Shown here in pieces: positions 49,535-60,998 of a stretch of DNA of 64,000 bases (the stretch's first letter is position 1; each line of letters opens with the position of its first letter). The position numbers and the translations under genes were made by a program. Under the pieces are notes generated by a model. That model was not told the origin of the DNA, did not search any database, and saw only the letters and a list, made by a program, of their open reading frames with translations. Origin of the DNA: Rotaria macrura (lineage: Eukaryota; Rotifera; Eurotatoria; Philodinida; Philodinidae); contig OENT01000743.1 in assembly GCA_900239685.1 (NCBI GenBank), positions 1 to 64,000 on the forward strand, read 5' to 3'.

Positions 49535-51535
49535 TCTACCCTAAACACTTCAACACTCCTTTCAGGTCGTGTTTCACAAAAGAATACAGAAATAGACCAC
49601 ACTTACAAGTGATCATTGAAGAGAAAATATAAAATAAATAGTCTAGTTTAAGATACACGACGAGCTTTAATATCATAGATAGTCTTATGATAGAATAGAC
49701 TATCGAAGATAATGAATTCATATAATGACAAGAACTACGTAATATTGAACTCACCAAATCGACTTCTGTTTATTATTTCGCAAGATTTTACATGGACCAA
49801 CGAACATAGATAATATAGCTGATTAGAAGCTATAGCTACTTGTCAGATACAAGATTCTATGACAGATGGAATATCTGAATACAAAATCGAATGAATTCAT
49901 TATACTAAATCGATTGAAGAAGTCTGAGAGCGATATGAAGAGTATGATGTGTTGAGCCATGCGTCGTTAGAATTTCTAATCGATCAGAGGTATAATAATC
50001 GTTGATTTAATGGTAAGCTTTTGCCCATCGAAAGCCTACTTTTGAATTAGATAGTAGTTGTATATTGTTTTGCTTCTGCCTGAATCTCACATACACCTTT
50101 AATTTATTCTTTCTTTGAAGAATAAAGTAGAAATCAATCGATTCTTGTATTTAACTTATGCATGTTTTATTCCTTGATCGTCTAAGAGTATGTAGATATA
50201 CATTTAGAATATGTTCATTTTACTATTTTCTCATTTTTGAAACGAATTCTTAGGTTGTGACATCATTTGAACCTTGTCTATTTTACTTCTATCATTTTCA
50301 GGAGTTCATGTTGTATATGCATTACACACGTTTATGAAGATTTTGATATCAATCCGGTTGAAATTTTGAAGCGATATACACAAATACATCATCGCTGTCA
50401 TGATTTCGGTGTTTGAATTTGAAATATTTATATTATAAGCAGAGACATTAAAAATAGAGTAAAACACACCTCACAAAAGTTTGTCGATTGTTTTAAAAAC
50501 TGGGAGGGGCTAAAAATTCGACCGAAAGTCAGAAAATTTTGGCAGTAACTGTACAAATAATGTTGAATTCATCGACTTTCAGCTAGATTTTGTTGAAAGC
50601 AATGTTTTGATTCGAGTACCAAGAAATTCTTTTAAATTTCTCAGAAAGCCAGATGTGTTTCAAATTTTTGCTGAGGGGAGAGACTCATCACCCCGTTCCC
50701 TAATCGGCACACCGCTTGTATCTGACTCAGACTTAAGATCTTATTTTTATGCATATGTGATTACCAAGTTGTAAATGAGAAGATTAAATGTCTTAATACC
50801 TACAGTTTGAAGATGAACATTCAAACTTTACTGACTATCTCATGCTGCATGCTAACTCGCAGGATCCTCAAAATTGAGAAAAACATTTTCGCTCAAATCT
50901 AAGATGTACTTTTCATCGATATATCCGAATAAGAAAATGTACAAAAGACATGAAGCTATGAATAATAATCGCTATCGAGGTCAGATATTTTACAAAATTC
51001 CTTTTGTCTTTGCTTCCATGAACAAACAATTCAACCTCAACTCATTTTGATTTTGTATTGATTTCAATAATCGAACACAATGCAACACTCGGTTTCTTTC
51101 TCTGAACTAGTTTGATAAATACCAAAGAGATTTCCAAATCCTACTAGTAGAGAATCCCCGTAATCGAAGTTATCCTTGGACTAGGAACGAATTAGGTTGG
51201 TCTTGGCAATATTTGGACCACTTTGTATCATGACCATAAAAGATGGGGTGGATTTCGAAACTTGGCATCAACGCAAACATTCAGGCTCATAAACATAGAA
51301 ATAAACCTACTCAGACCAACATCGATATCTAAAGTCTCTACGTTATTTCTCCTTTATTTAAAAATTGACAAAAAAATTTTATCAAGAAGTAATCTGATAA
51401 ATCTTGTTAAAAACTATAGTAAGTAGATCAAATTCGAGAACTCTTTCATTGCGAATGATTGCCATGATTTCCTGTTGACAAGCGAAACATATTGCATAGG
51501 TTTAATGTTAGAATTAACAATTAAGCACAGCATAC
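49535..51535. other. No gene; possible repeat relic
   Basis: No supported ORF. Around 50500-50715 the sequence is richer in G/C and includes GAGGGGCTAAAAATTCG and CACCCCGTTCCCTAATCGGC, resembling an old transposon end, but no partner terminus was found. Confidence 0.4.
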
Positions 51536-51727
51536 CTCGATAAGGACCACCATGTCCTTCGTACCCATGGGGTGTAGAAAACGATGAATTACTTGGCATA
51601 AAGGTTATTTGATTTTGAGTTCTATTGTCTTCGTTGTGATATTCAGTTGCAGTTATTGGTGGTGAAAGTGTATTGTTTCCAAAAGATAGTCTTGTTTCAT
51701 GATTACCTCCATTCCGATGTATATGAA
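51536..51727 (-). other. Isolated exon-like stretch
   Basis: Bounded by an acceptor (TTTTATCAG) and a donor (CGAG|GTATGC), open throughout, with coding-like residues HIHRNGGNHETRLSFG and TPHGYEGHGGPYRG. A second fragment (EEHDINTIDN) lies upstream at about 51976-52008 but does not join in frame. It may be part of a broken or highly split gene. Confidence 0.28.
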
Positions 51728-53483
51728 CTGATAAAATAGTCAAAGCAAAAGTGAGCGAGCAAAGAATAAAGTTATACTATTGAAGAACGTAGATGTTTAG
51801 AAGGCTTTCACAAGAATGAATGGTGATCGATAGCATTTTGATACGTATTAATGACATCGTTTAGAACTGTATGGATGTTCTGTTTTGAATGAATCGGTAC
51901 TCTTCTATTTATAGGTCTAAATTGTAAATTGTCTCTGACTTTCCATCTTTTCTGTAGCAGTGAGTCACTACTTATTATCAATTGTATTAATATCATGTTC
52001 TTCAACTAAATAAAAGTACAGACGATAGATGAGTGTTTTTTATGGGAAGCCATGCGAACATAGAGGATGAATCATTTCCATTTAATGTGTATCCTACTAC
52101 AGTAGTCGCAGTCACTCAGTATCATGATTATATGGATCATCATCTTTCGTTTCACAATGATTCATCCTACATTTGTTATGAGTGTACTCTTCTCATTAAG
52201 ACAATTTTGAATTCATTCCAAGAAAAATACATGCTAATCATTAAATAAATCTAAAATAATTATTGTATTGATTTCCATTTTATGAAATAAAGTGTTTTAA
52301 CAAAAAACAAATCAGTTGTTTTGCGTACGTGTCTGCAAGACGAGGAAATGATAATAAAAAAGCACTGAAAATAACTACACAGACACACTCGCTAAAATTT
52401 GAAATATTAATCGTCTAACAGTAGTTCGTCATACCCGTTCCCTCTTATACTTGTCATCGATTTAACTTTAACATAATACCTTAGTTTCAAGTCATCTAGT
52501 ATGTCTCATATCCATCTTTCCTTATTCTATTGTTTGTGCCTCGAAACAGGTATGTTTTGATTGATTTGTTTAATGAAAAATTTTCTTTTCTGTTTCGTTT
52601 CTTTCGCATTTGTTCACCACGTCGTGGTTGTAGACTCGTGTAGTAGTTAGATTTTACAAATCATGCGTGAAAGAGAAAAATTTTGAAATCCTAAGTTCAG
52701 ATCATAATGAAGAATCATTTAACCAATACTATGCTGATATACCTTCGTTAACCTTAGGTTTGGAAGAGCGTGGAGAAAAGGGACAACAATGAAGTAAATT
52801 TGGTGCCTTTGGTATTCCAACTTTAGTCTTACTTGGATCGTGATTCAGGAGTAATTTTACACAGAACTTTGATGCTATTGAATTATTTTCATGTCCGCTT
52901 TAAAATCAGCCTTCTAGATGTCTTTGGATTCCTGTTGCTCACTATTTGAACTGCAGATTTCTCTTGAGTCATTGATGACATCATGCTTTTAAAGAATCAA
53001 CCTATAACTTACGTTTTGAAAGTTCATCGCAGAGAAGTTGTGATGTTGTAATACAAATAGTTTTAATTCTTCATAGAGGAAAAGCTGATAAGGTTGCAGA
53101 GTTAAATGTTTGGAAACCAAATAATAGTCTTTTTTCTTTTTATTCCTGAGTGAAAAACAAACGAAACCCTGACTAGTAAGAACAGAACATATCAATGTTT
53201 GATGTGGCCATGAGTGTCTGACTGTGTGGATTCATTTTATCATAATTTACACCCACGCCCTAAAAGAACATGCAAGATAAACTTCGTTCGGAAGATAAAT
53301 ATAAGGCAGTTACATTGTTCATAGCCTTTCAAGAATGAGAACCATTTCTTTTTCAAGCAAATTTTATTTTATTAATATTAACGCGTGAAAATGTTCATGT
53401 GTGAATAGGCAATATGCTAAGATTAAAAACGACTGGATCGAAAAAATATTTGGGGACATTATAATAAATCACGTAAGATTTAT
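51728..53483. other. No convincing gene
   Basis: Includes a plus ORF with ATG at 52042 (68 codons, Tyr/His-rich) followed by an AATAAA-like signal near 52285, but no family or splice evidence. The rest is AT-rich spacer. Confidence 0.35.
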
Positions 53484-54303
53484 TTACAAGATGTGTGTAG
53501 TATTCGTCGGATTAAATGAACCAAAGAGTTCTCGATAAAATACTGATACAAATTTCCAAGCAGCAAAAACAATTAATGAAAATGATGTTATATGAATAAA
53601 AAGAAGTAAAAGAATATTTTTTTTCTTTTTCTCTGGTGGCATCAACGCTGGATAATCCAAAAATTGACATCTCAATAGATTCGTTTTTACTTCTTCATCC
53701 GTGTGTTTCATGACTTGTTCAATTTCTGCATTACTATCACACTGTCTTATTTTACGAATTGCTTCACTCGTAGCTATAATGAAGAAGTATTTCTACTTGT
53801 GCAATTGATCGTTGATCGTTCTCTTGATGAAGATGACTATATCGTATCATCAATTCTGGATCTTCAAAAGGTTACTCTTCAAGGTATAGTACGACTATTA
53901 ATAAGTGTAAGAGTGTTGGTCCCTGATAATAAAAAATATAATTTTTTTGCGGAGTTTCAAAACAATGGATCGATAAGCCAATACAAATGCACCAATGCGT
54001 TATGGTGTGACACATGGATATGTCATAGCCGATTAAAACGTGAATCAAAAATATGTAATTCGCATATATTGTATAATGATTTATTCGAAACCAAAAGAGG
54101 GTCCAAGACCTGAAGGTATCAGGCACATTAATATACAATGAACCAGAGTAATAATCTTGTTTCAATATTTTATAATATTCGTCATTTAATAGTATGTGTT
54201 CAATACAATACCAACTAAGTGTCAGAAGTATAATATGAAGCGATAAAATTGACCATAATTTTCGTCTTTCAGAATTATTAATAAATCGATAGAAAGTCGA
54301 CAT
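53484..54303 (-). pseudogene. Multi-pass membrane protein fragments
   Basis: Two exon-like blocks on the minus strand. The 5' block (54110-54303) starts MSTFYRFINNSERRKLW and has one hydrophobic helix (ILSLHIILLTLSWY). The 3' block (53484-53773) follows an acceptor CATTATAG, is soluble and acidic, then has a second helix (NILLLLFIHITSFSLIVFAA) before the stop. Between them another acceptor precedes GPTLLHLLIVV, but no combination of splice sites gave one continuous frame. It is either a decayed four-helix (claudin-like in plan) gene or a gene with an intron I have misread. The function is unknown. Confidence 0.35.
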
Positions 54304-55885
54304 TGTCTTATCTACAAAGAAAATATCATAACAAACGATAGAGCAAAGCACTCTAAAAGAATGCTTAGTCAACTTGTTGTGGCTTGAAAATATGAAAAAC
54401 AATGAAATCTTCGAGATTGTAAATGAGTTGATGTGGAGTTCAAACTTGTGGTAAATTCAAAATTCTCATACCGCTACCAAAGTGACTCTATCTGATATTG
54501 TACCAGACCATATCATATCATATACGATCAACCTGTAAAATCCCATCGGAGTTTGGGAGCCAGAATTACGAACGCATTCGACGGATGAATCCTATTTTCT
54601 TAATTAAGTGCTAATTAGTATCTGATAGCATTACTAGAGCTGGGTCAAAATTTAACGTGAGATTCCATCAAATTCTTACCGTAGGATTCGAATCCGGGTA
54701 TTGGAATGATTTTTCTGGGTATAGCTGTGGCATATATCTCTTATGAAGAAGAAAATACTGAGAGAGAAATAAGGGGAATAGAATAGAAACGAAAGTAAGG
54801 AGAGTGAAGAGATAGCAGAGGTCGAAGAGAGATATCAAGAGGGGATTCGAACAAATCTCGTTCTCATCATCACCATATTTAGCCTGCAAATAACTACTTT
54901 AGAAAGAATGCATTCTGTTCTAAACAAACCGTATTGGTCACAAAATCGATTTTACTATCATATGTGAAATTCTGTTTCGCAAGTAAATATGTCAGATTCT
55001 GTAGGGTTGGCAGAGATGAAACCAGTGTCGGTCATCAAAAATTCAGATCGGCTCCATATCTGAAGGAGGCAGCAGAAATACTAAGGTATTCATTGAAGAC
55101 TCTTATGAGGGGCAGACGTCACTGGTGGTGTTTTTCACGATATATGGAGGAGAAGACAAGAAAAGTGTGTTTTCAACCGACGCAACTCGAAATATCGAAC
55201 TCAGTTATTTTTCTGTTTGTATTTTACCACTTAGTCATAGTCTATTTTGCATAGTCCGTAACAGCGGAACACTGGGCTGTAATCATTGTTAGAAATTGTT
55301 ATCTAATTACTACATGGTTCATATCTAATGAATTAGTGCTTACTTAATAAGAACTGTTTTAATGACTCCTATGCTGTGTAGTTGAGTACAGATAGGATGA
55401 GCAGCGATTACTTTATTGCAAGCTAGGTATGGTTTATTTTGATAACTGGTATGATGAACTATACTCAGATGAGAATTCAATACTTTAGTGCTAATTCGAT
55501 GAATATTCATTAGTTTAGTGCTATTCAAGAGATGTATAGATAGATGAGTATTCTACAGGTGAGGGTTTATTAAATCATGTTTCACAACGTACTATTTTAG
55601 TTACTCGTATTCAAACTATTGGACTATAGATTCATCATTGAATGTTGAAAGAGAAAAAACGTTTTCATAAAAAAACACAGATCAACCAGAGAAAAAATAT
55701 AAACAAAGAAAAACATCAGTAAACAAGATCTGAGTTCATGAAATAACAATGAACTATATCTGACGACAGTTTCTGATCACTTGGGGTTATTATCACCATG
55801 CTTTTTGATCTAAAACAATGCCGTAGAAAAGGTTGATTCATTATATATTTATGTTTCACTCACCAGTTTTTTAGCACAGTAATAT
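54304..55885. other. No convincing gene; repeat relics
   Basis: A degenerate repeat lies at about 54540-54725 (ATCCCATCGGAGTTTGG ... AATGATTTTTCTGGGTA). It shares its terminal AATGAT..TTCTGGGT with a stretch at 57240-57410. A plus ORF (54934-55254) and a minus ORF (54668-54889) have no motif support. Confidence 0.35.
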
Positions 55886-56399
55886 AAGGATGTCGGCAAT
55901 AACCAGCATGTCATAAAAAAGACAGGAGTGTGAGAAAATCAGGTAATAAAATGGAAATGGTTCCTAATAACGCTTGAATCAATGAAGTAATAAATAATCG
56001 GTTTGGACAAGGAAAATTAATTTGCCAAACAATTAAAGATATTAGATTAAACAAAGATATAACGAAAATACATTTCATTGAAGTTGTTTTCATTGAGTTT
56101 GAAATGTCTACTACCCAGGAGGAAGTTTACGGTCCACTGTTGTAAATCACTGCCACATCACCGTAAACCAGGTCCATGATTTACGACCGTATTCTCACCG
56201 TATACGTACCGTATGCTGCCACCCGAGTAACTAACGCTGTGATAAGGAAAAAGACTTTTCGGCTATTGTAGTCTTTTACTAATCTATTATGTTCTTTTTC
56301 TTGTTTAAAACGTACGTTTAACTTTCGCAATCGAATAATTTCTGCGTACAAATCTTGATATAATGATTCTTGCCGATTGATACTTGAACGACGTGGCAT
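55886..56399 (-). pseudogene. Membrane-protein ORF interrupted by a foldback element
   Basis: The 5' part (56230-56399) starts MPRRSSINRQES, has a charged helix (YAEIIRLRKLNVRFKQEKEH), then a hydrophobic stretch VFFLITALV, where a ~120-bp foldback element begins. Its frame stops inside the element. Beyond it, 55911-56093 encodes two more hydrophobic helices (IFVISLFNLISLIVW; LLGTISILLPDFLTLL). A shifted frame continues (FFMTCWLLPTSLYYC) to a donor at about 55861. The pieces suggest one multi-pass gene broken by insertion and a frameshift, but this was not proven. Confidence 0.3.
56112..56229. mobile_element. Small foldback element
   Basis: Ends CTACCCAGGAGG and CCACCCGAGTAAC are imperfect inverted repeats. 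The interior has repeated TTTACGG/CCGTAAA and ACCGTAT palindromes. It shares CCCAGG termini and CCGTA-rich content with the element at 56930. It lies inside a minus-strand reading frame. Confidence 0.5.
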
Positions 56400-56929
56400 A
56401 ACTACTATTGACAAACAACAATGATGAACAAGAACGATTATCGAAATCACAGGTGCTATTATACGAAAAGAATCTTATCTAAATGAATAGAACAAGTTAT
56501 TAATGATGTAGTAATCGATACAGAACTTATTCTGCAGTAAAGAATAATTATGAAATAATAATCATAGAATTATTGACAAGAGAACACAAAAGTCTCTGAA
56601 TAAAGTTGAGAGGGATGAGTTTAGAAGAGTAGATATAAGCCTTGTCTACACTAGAAGAGTTAATGCTGAATTAAGGCAGTTCTGAGAGGTGCATTAAAGT
56701 TAATGCATGAATCGAGAAAGAACTTGATCAGCTAATTAGAACAATGAATGTGCCTCGATAAAGTAGCTTTTTCTCATTGATAGATAGATCTTTACAACGC
56801 GATAAATGAACTATAGAAAGACAGAAGCGAAGACTTTTCGTGACCACTTGTTAGAATTGTTCATTTTGACAACATCATAGTGGACACTTCTCAGTTCTGA
56901 TTGATGCATTATACTTATAAGTGCAACCA

Positions 56930-57227
56930 CCCAGGTCAAACAGAACGATCCGTAAACGGTCGTATACGATGAAAACACGGCCCATAACGGCGTCGTATTA
57001 TCCCGTTTTAACAAGGTCAGTAATACGGCCGTATGATGTATCGAATACGATAGTATTACGCTGTCTTTACGAGGGTTTTACGGCGTATATACGGTGTCCA
57101 TGCACGTCCGTAATACTGACCTTGTTAAAACGCCATAGTACGGCTAAAAACGGTCGTTTAACCGTGGTATACGATTAAAAACGACCGTTTACGATACTGT
57201 AACGGTGGCCGTTTTGATTGACCTGGG
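56930..57227. mobile_element. CCCAGGTCAA foldback MITE
   Basis: The outer ends CCCAGGTCAAACAGAACG and CGTTTTGATTGACCTGGG are inverted repeats. A second inner pair, TTTTAACAAGGTCAGTAATAC and its reverse complement at about 57110-57134, allows a long hairpin. The body is made of CCGTAT/ACGGTCGT/CGTTTACG units, much richer in CG than the surroundings. No target duplication could be fixed and there is no ORF. Confidence 0.72.
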
Positions 57228-59592
57228 CAGGTGAATGAATCCGATACTGAATCTCATCAGATGTGATAGTAGGATTCAATAAAATCCAACACTAAGGATC
57301 TTAATGTCGGATCACAACCAGGAATCCGATGGGATTTCGTCGGATTAGAGATAGTCCGATTGACGCATGATCGGATCCAATTGTTAGAATGATCCTTCTG
57401 GGTTATTGAAAATGGGTTTACTCTGATCCAATGAAGTGGTAGGAAATATTATATTGTTCAATATAAGAGGTCGCCACAGTCTGGCCCCATATCCATTCTT
57501 TTAGGTTACAGTCGCCGAATGAGTTTCGAGTCGAGACTCTCGGCTAGACCATCGCGGAAAACATCTAATTATTTTATTATCACATGTAATAACTGTCTGA
57601 GATTCTGAAAAATATCAGTTTAATATAGAGTACTATATTTTATCATCAATAATTTACAACAGTTATTATGATTCTAGAAAGGGCTATGATAACTAGATAG
57701 TAAGTAGATCAGTAGCCTATTCAAATAATATGCATCTAATGATTTTCGATTTCTTCTCTGTAGCATATTGTCAAAGCATTGAAAAACTCGTTTTGTGTTT
57801 GGATCATTCTATACGTGAAACTTACGTATCATTTTTTTTTGATAGGGAACACGCGAAACTATAAGAGATCTTCTCATTCTTATCTATTTAAATTGGCGTC
57901 CTTCTTCACTGACATGAAAACGTCAAATTGAACTACTCAATACAATTCACAAGCTTAACACTCGTGAAATATACGAGAATCACTAGAGCATGGTTTGTCA
58001 TTTGGAATTTATCTGGATATTATGAAAGGTCACAAGATACGAAAGATTTTTTAGTTGCTTTTTTATTTATCAGTATTTTCTTTTTCTTCGAATATCTTGT
58101 GAAACAAAACAGTATGTCGATTCGGTAGACGAACTTGAACAATGCATTTTACTAAGCACTACAATGATAGATCTAAGAAAAGCGAAAGTTTATCTAATTT
58201 TATACAAATAATAATTAGCTTTAAAAGTAGTTTAGCCGTGAATGCTTTCAAATTTCAAACGATTGGATTCTAATTGCGATATTTTTCTATCATTGTTACT
58301 TTTACTGATCAACTTATTGAATCATAGTTTGATCTTATTCAGTTTATTTGGTATTGATTGGTATTTTCTTCTCTGCTACATATTAAAGGATCACTTACTA
58401 TATCATCAACGAGTAGCTGATATTTAACAATAACGATGACATCTATTTCTTCATTATTCATGGTGCTAATATAGTAAGCTGGTAGTCAAATGATCATAGT
58501 AGTCATCCATCAAATGAACTTGTCTTTAATTGAAAACAAATGTCATAATAGTTGTTCTGATCAGATCAATATTCATTTTTCATCTAATATTGTACAATTC
58601 ATCGATGAAAACCCATCAATCACACGATAAGCTCCATGATGTTCGACATTTCAAGAAATGATTCGTAAATTTCTTTCGTTTTATCGTGATTATATATCAT
58701 TCCATGTGCAAATCTATTCATCAAGTGTGATTTACTGTTTTGCTCATCGACATGACTAGAAACAGTAATTCTAAAAATCTCTTTTCTTTAAATGTACTTG
58801 TTTAGTTCTTATTTGAATGGAATCATAACTACTGTAACAGATTATGTCGTTTCGTTGTTGCTATCGATATTGATAATCTATTCGTTTCATTTATCAAGAC
58901 ATATTCTCTATGTCAATTGCTAGAGTAAAGTCTTCTTTTCATAGTAAATGTTCCCTTGACAACATAGCTGTACATGAGATCATTACTAGCGATGATCCAA
59001 AGAAGTATAAAAATTCGAGCCTTTTACTTCACATTTGAAAATCTAATAAAATCTCATGTAAAATTTATATTGTTCTTTCTCTAATTTACTGTAAACCCAA
59101 GAAGAATGAGTGGAAGTCAAGTCATAATTAGAATCCTTTTTTAGAATATGATCAGTAGAATCGCTTCGGATTCAGATTCAATCAACTTTGAAATGAACTC
59201 GACAATCTTTAGATTGTTCTAGATTAACCTCGGACACTCTTAATATCCTATTCAATTCATGAATAATATCCTTCGGAAGCTCAAAATAGAAAAAAATTGG
59301 AAAAAATCATCTTACAGTACGTAAACAACATTTGCAGAAAACCAATGTAAATGAACGACTAAACGATACATATAGATTAATAAGTAAAACTCTACTCTTT
59401 CTTCAATGTGTCATTACAGCACATCATTATTATCACACTTCAATTCGACATGTGAGCATTTGTGAGAAGAAAACAAATCGATCAATGTCATAGATAACAA
59501 AAAAATATATATTTATTTCTTCAAGAAAATATTTCACACAAAGCTTTTCAAATGATTCTTTTTTCAAAGAAAAACTTCTATGAAAATAGTTA
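57228..59592. other. No gene seen
   Basis: 57240-57410 holds TCCGAT/ATCGGAT-rich repeat-like DNA ending CTTCTGGGTTATTG. The rest is AT-rich with short chance ORFs. Confidence 0.45.
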
Positions 59593-60998
59593 TTATCGGA
59601 AAAATCTCCATTCGAATGGTTCAACTGCTGCATATTTATTTGGTAAAATCGGAGGTTTGGCTGCTTTCCATGTTCCATCGACTTGTTTAGCAACACAATG
59701 CATTGATAAATATGGAACACGTAAAACAAGAAATTTCAAATCATTAATCCGTGGTTGACCACCGGTTAATTGTCGAGTACACACTTCAATGGTCGGTGCC
59801 TGAATCATAATGCTTATTGTTAACATGCAAAATAACAACAATAAAAAAAAAAGGATTAAGGACTTAAACTTACATGTCCAACAATGAGTAGATTTCCTCC
59901 GTCGCCTTCATGATTTTTAAGAATAGATTTGGTGATGAGATGACTTCGAGTATAAAACATTAATTCATCTTCGTCTTTTCTAAGACTTTCAATCGGATAA
60001 AATGGTTTATATGTTTTATCAACTTTATATCCATTTTGAGTTAGTTCATCTAAATCAAGAAACGGCCATTTTACCGGTACAACAGGATACCATTTAAGAA
60101 ATTCGAATAGACACGGTTCAATACGTATTGGTGTTCTATCACGCATTTGAAGACCTTCAAGGATTTTATCAGCTGTTTGTACACATCGTAAGGCAGGGGA
60201 CGAATAAACATGATCAATTTTAATACCTTGAGCAACAAGCTCTTCACCAACAATTTTACATTGATGTAAACCTAATTCAGTCAACGGTGGATCGAATAGA
60301 AAATCTTTTAGATCTTTTCGTTTGACCATTTTTTTCGGTAGATTTAAATTAAATCGTCGATATGCACCTGTCGTTTTATCGAATACTTGATCGAGCCAAT
60401 TAGCACCAAAGGTTGAATCCACTCTTTCACCATGACGAATAACAAAAATTTTTTGTGGTTCATGCTGAGCTAATGAAGAAGACTGTTGATGAATCGTTTG
60501 AAGGTTATTTGCTTTTTTATAACGTAATGAAGTATGACGAGTTAGTGGACTATTATTTTGATCTTGTTGAAATGTTGTGCTACTCTGTGTCTGTTGTTGT
60601 TGTTGTGTTTGCTGTATATGTGAATGAATATTACCGATTATTGATAAGTACTGTTGATGAGCGAGAATAGAATCAGACAAGCGTTTTTGGGTTTTTCGTG
60701 TATCATATAATTGAAATGAATTTTTTTCGCGTAGTGATACTGTCTTGTAAAGATTTTCAAGGAACATTTTCTGTTGGGGAGTTTCGTTTGTTGGAGCTGT
60801 TGACGAATCATTTCCGTTGGTATTCATATTAGTCGGCGAGATTTTAATTGGTGTCGGTGCTATCAATCCAACGGCAGCAGTACCGATAAAATTTAATAGA
60901 TTATAATGAGTTTGTTGTTGACCAACTGTATTTATATCAGAAACTGAAACTGGTGTCGTAGCAAATTGAATCGACGCATTTGAATACATATTAGTCAT
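59593..60998 (-). CDS. UBASH3/Sts-like histidine phosphatase, 443 aa
   Basis: Two exons, 59874-60998 and 59593-59799, joined in phase 0 by a 74-nt intron (1332 nt). The domain belongs to the histidine (2H) phosphatase superfamily. UBASH3 members dephosphorylate Tyr kinases and restrain receptor signalling; that role is family knowledge. Residues 1-185 are low-complexity with Asn/Ser/Thr and a Gln-rich tract (about 130-145). The catalytic domain then has FVIRHGERVD, NLPKKM, DPPLTELG, SSPALRCVQTAD, the Glu-containing EPCLFEFLKWYP and LLIVGH with the second catalytic His. The intron falls directly after this His. The C-terminus EWRFF matches the FNWR-type end of the family. Vertebrate UBASH3 carries UBA, SH3 and 2H-phosphoesterase domains; none is seen here. 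Confidence 0.93.

Noticed and set aside
48860..49632. Long ORFs on both strands across the N run
   Set aside because: They exist only because the undetermined bases contain no stop codons; the flanks are minisatellite.
54660..54700. tRNA T-loop-like GATTCGAATCC
   Set aside because: No acceptor stem, D-arm or anticodon arm could be folded around it; it is a palindrome in repeat-like DNA.
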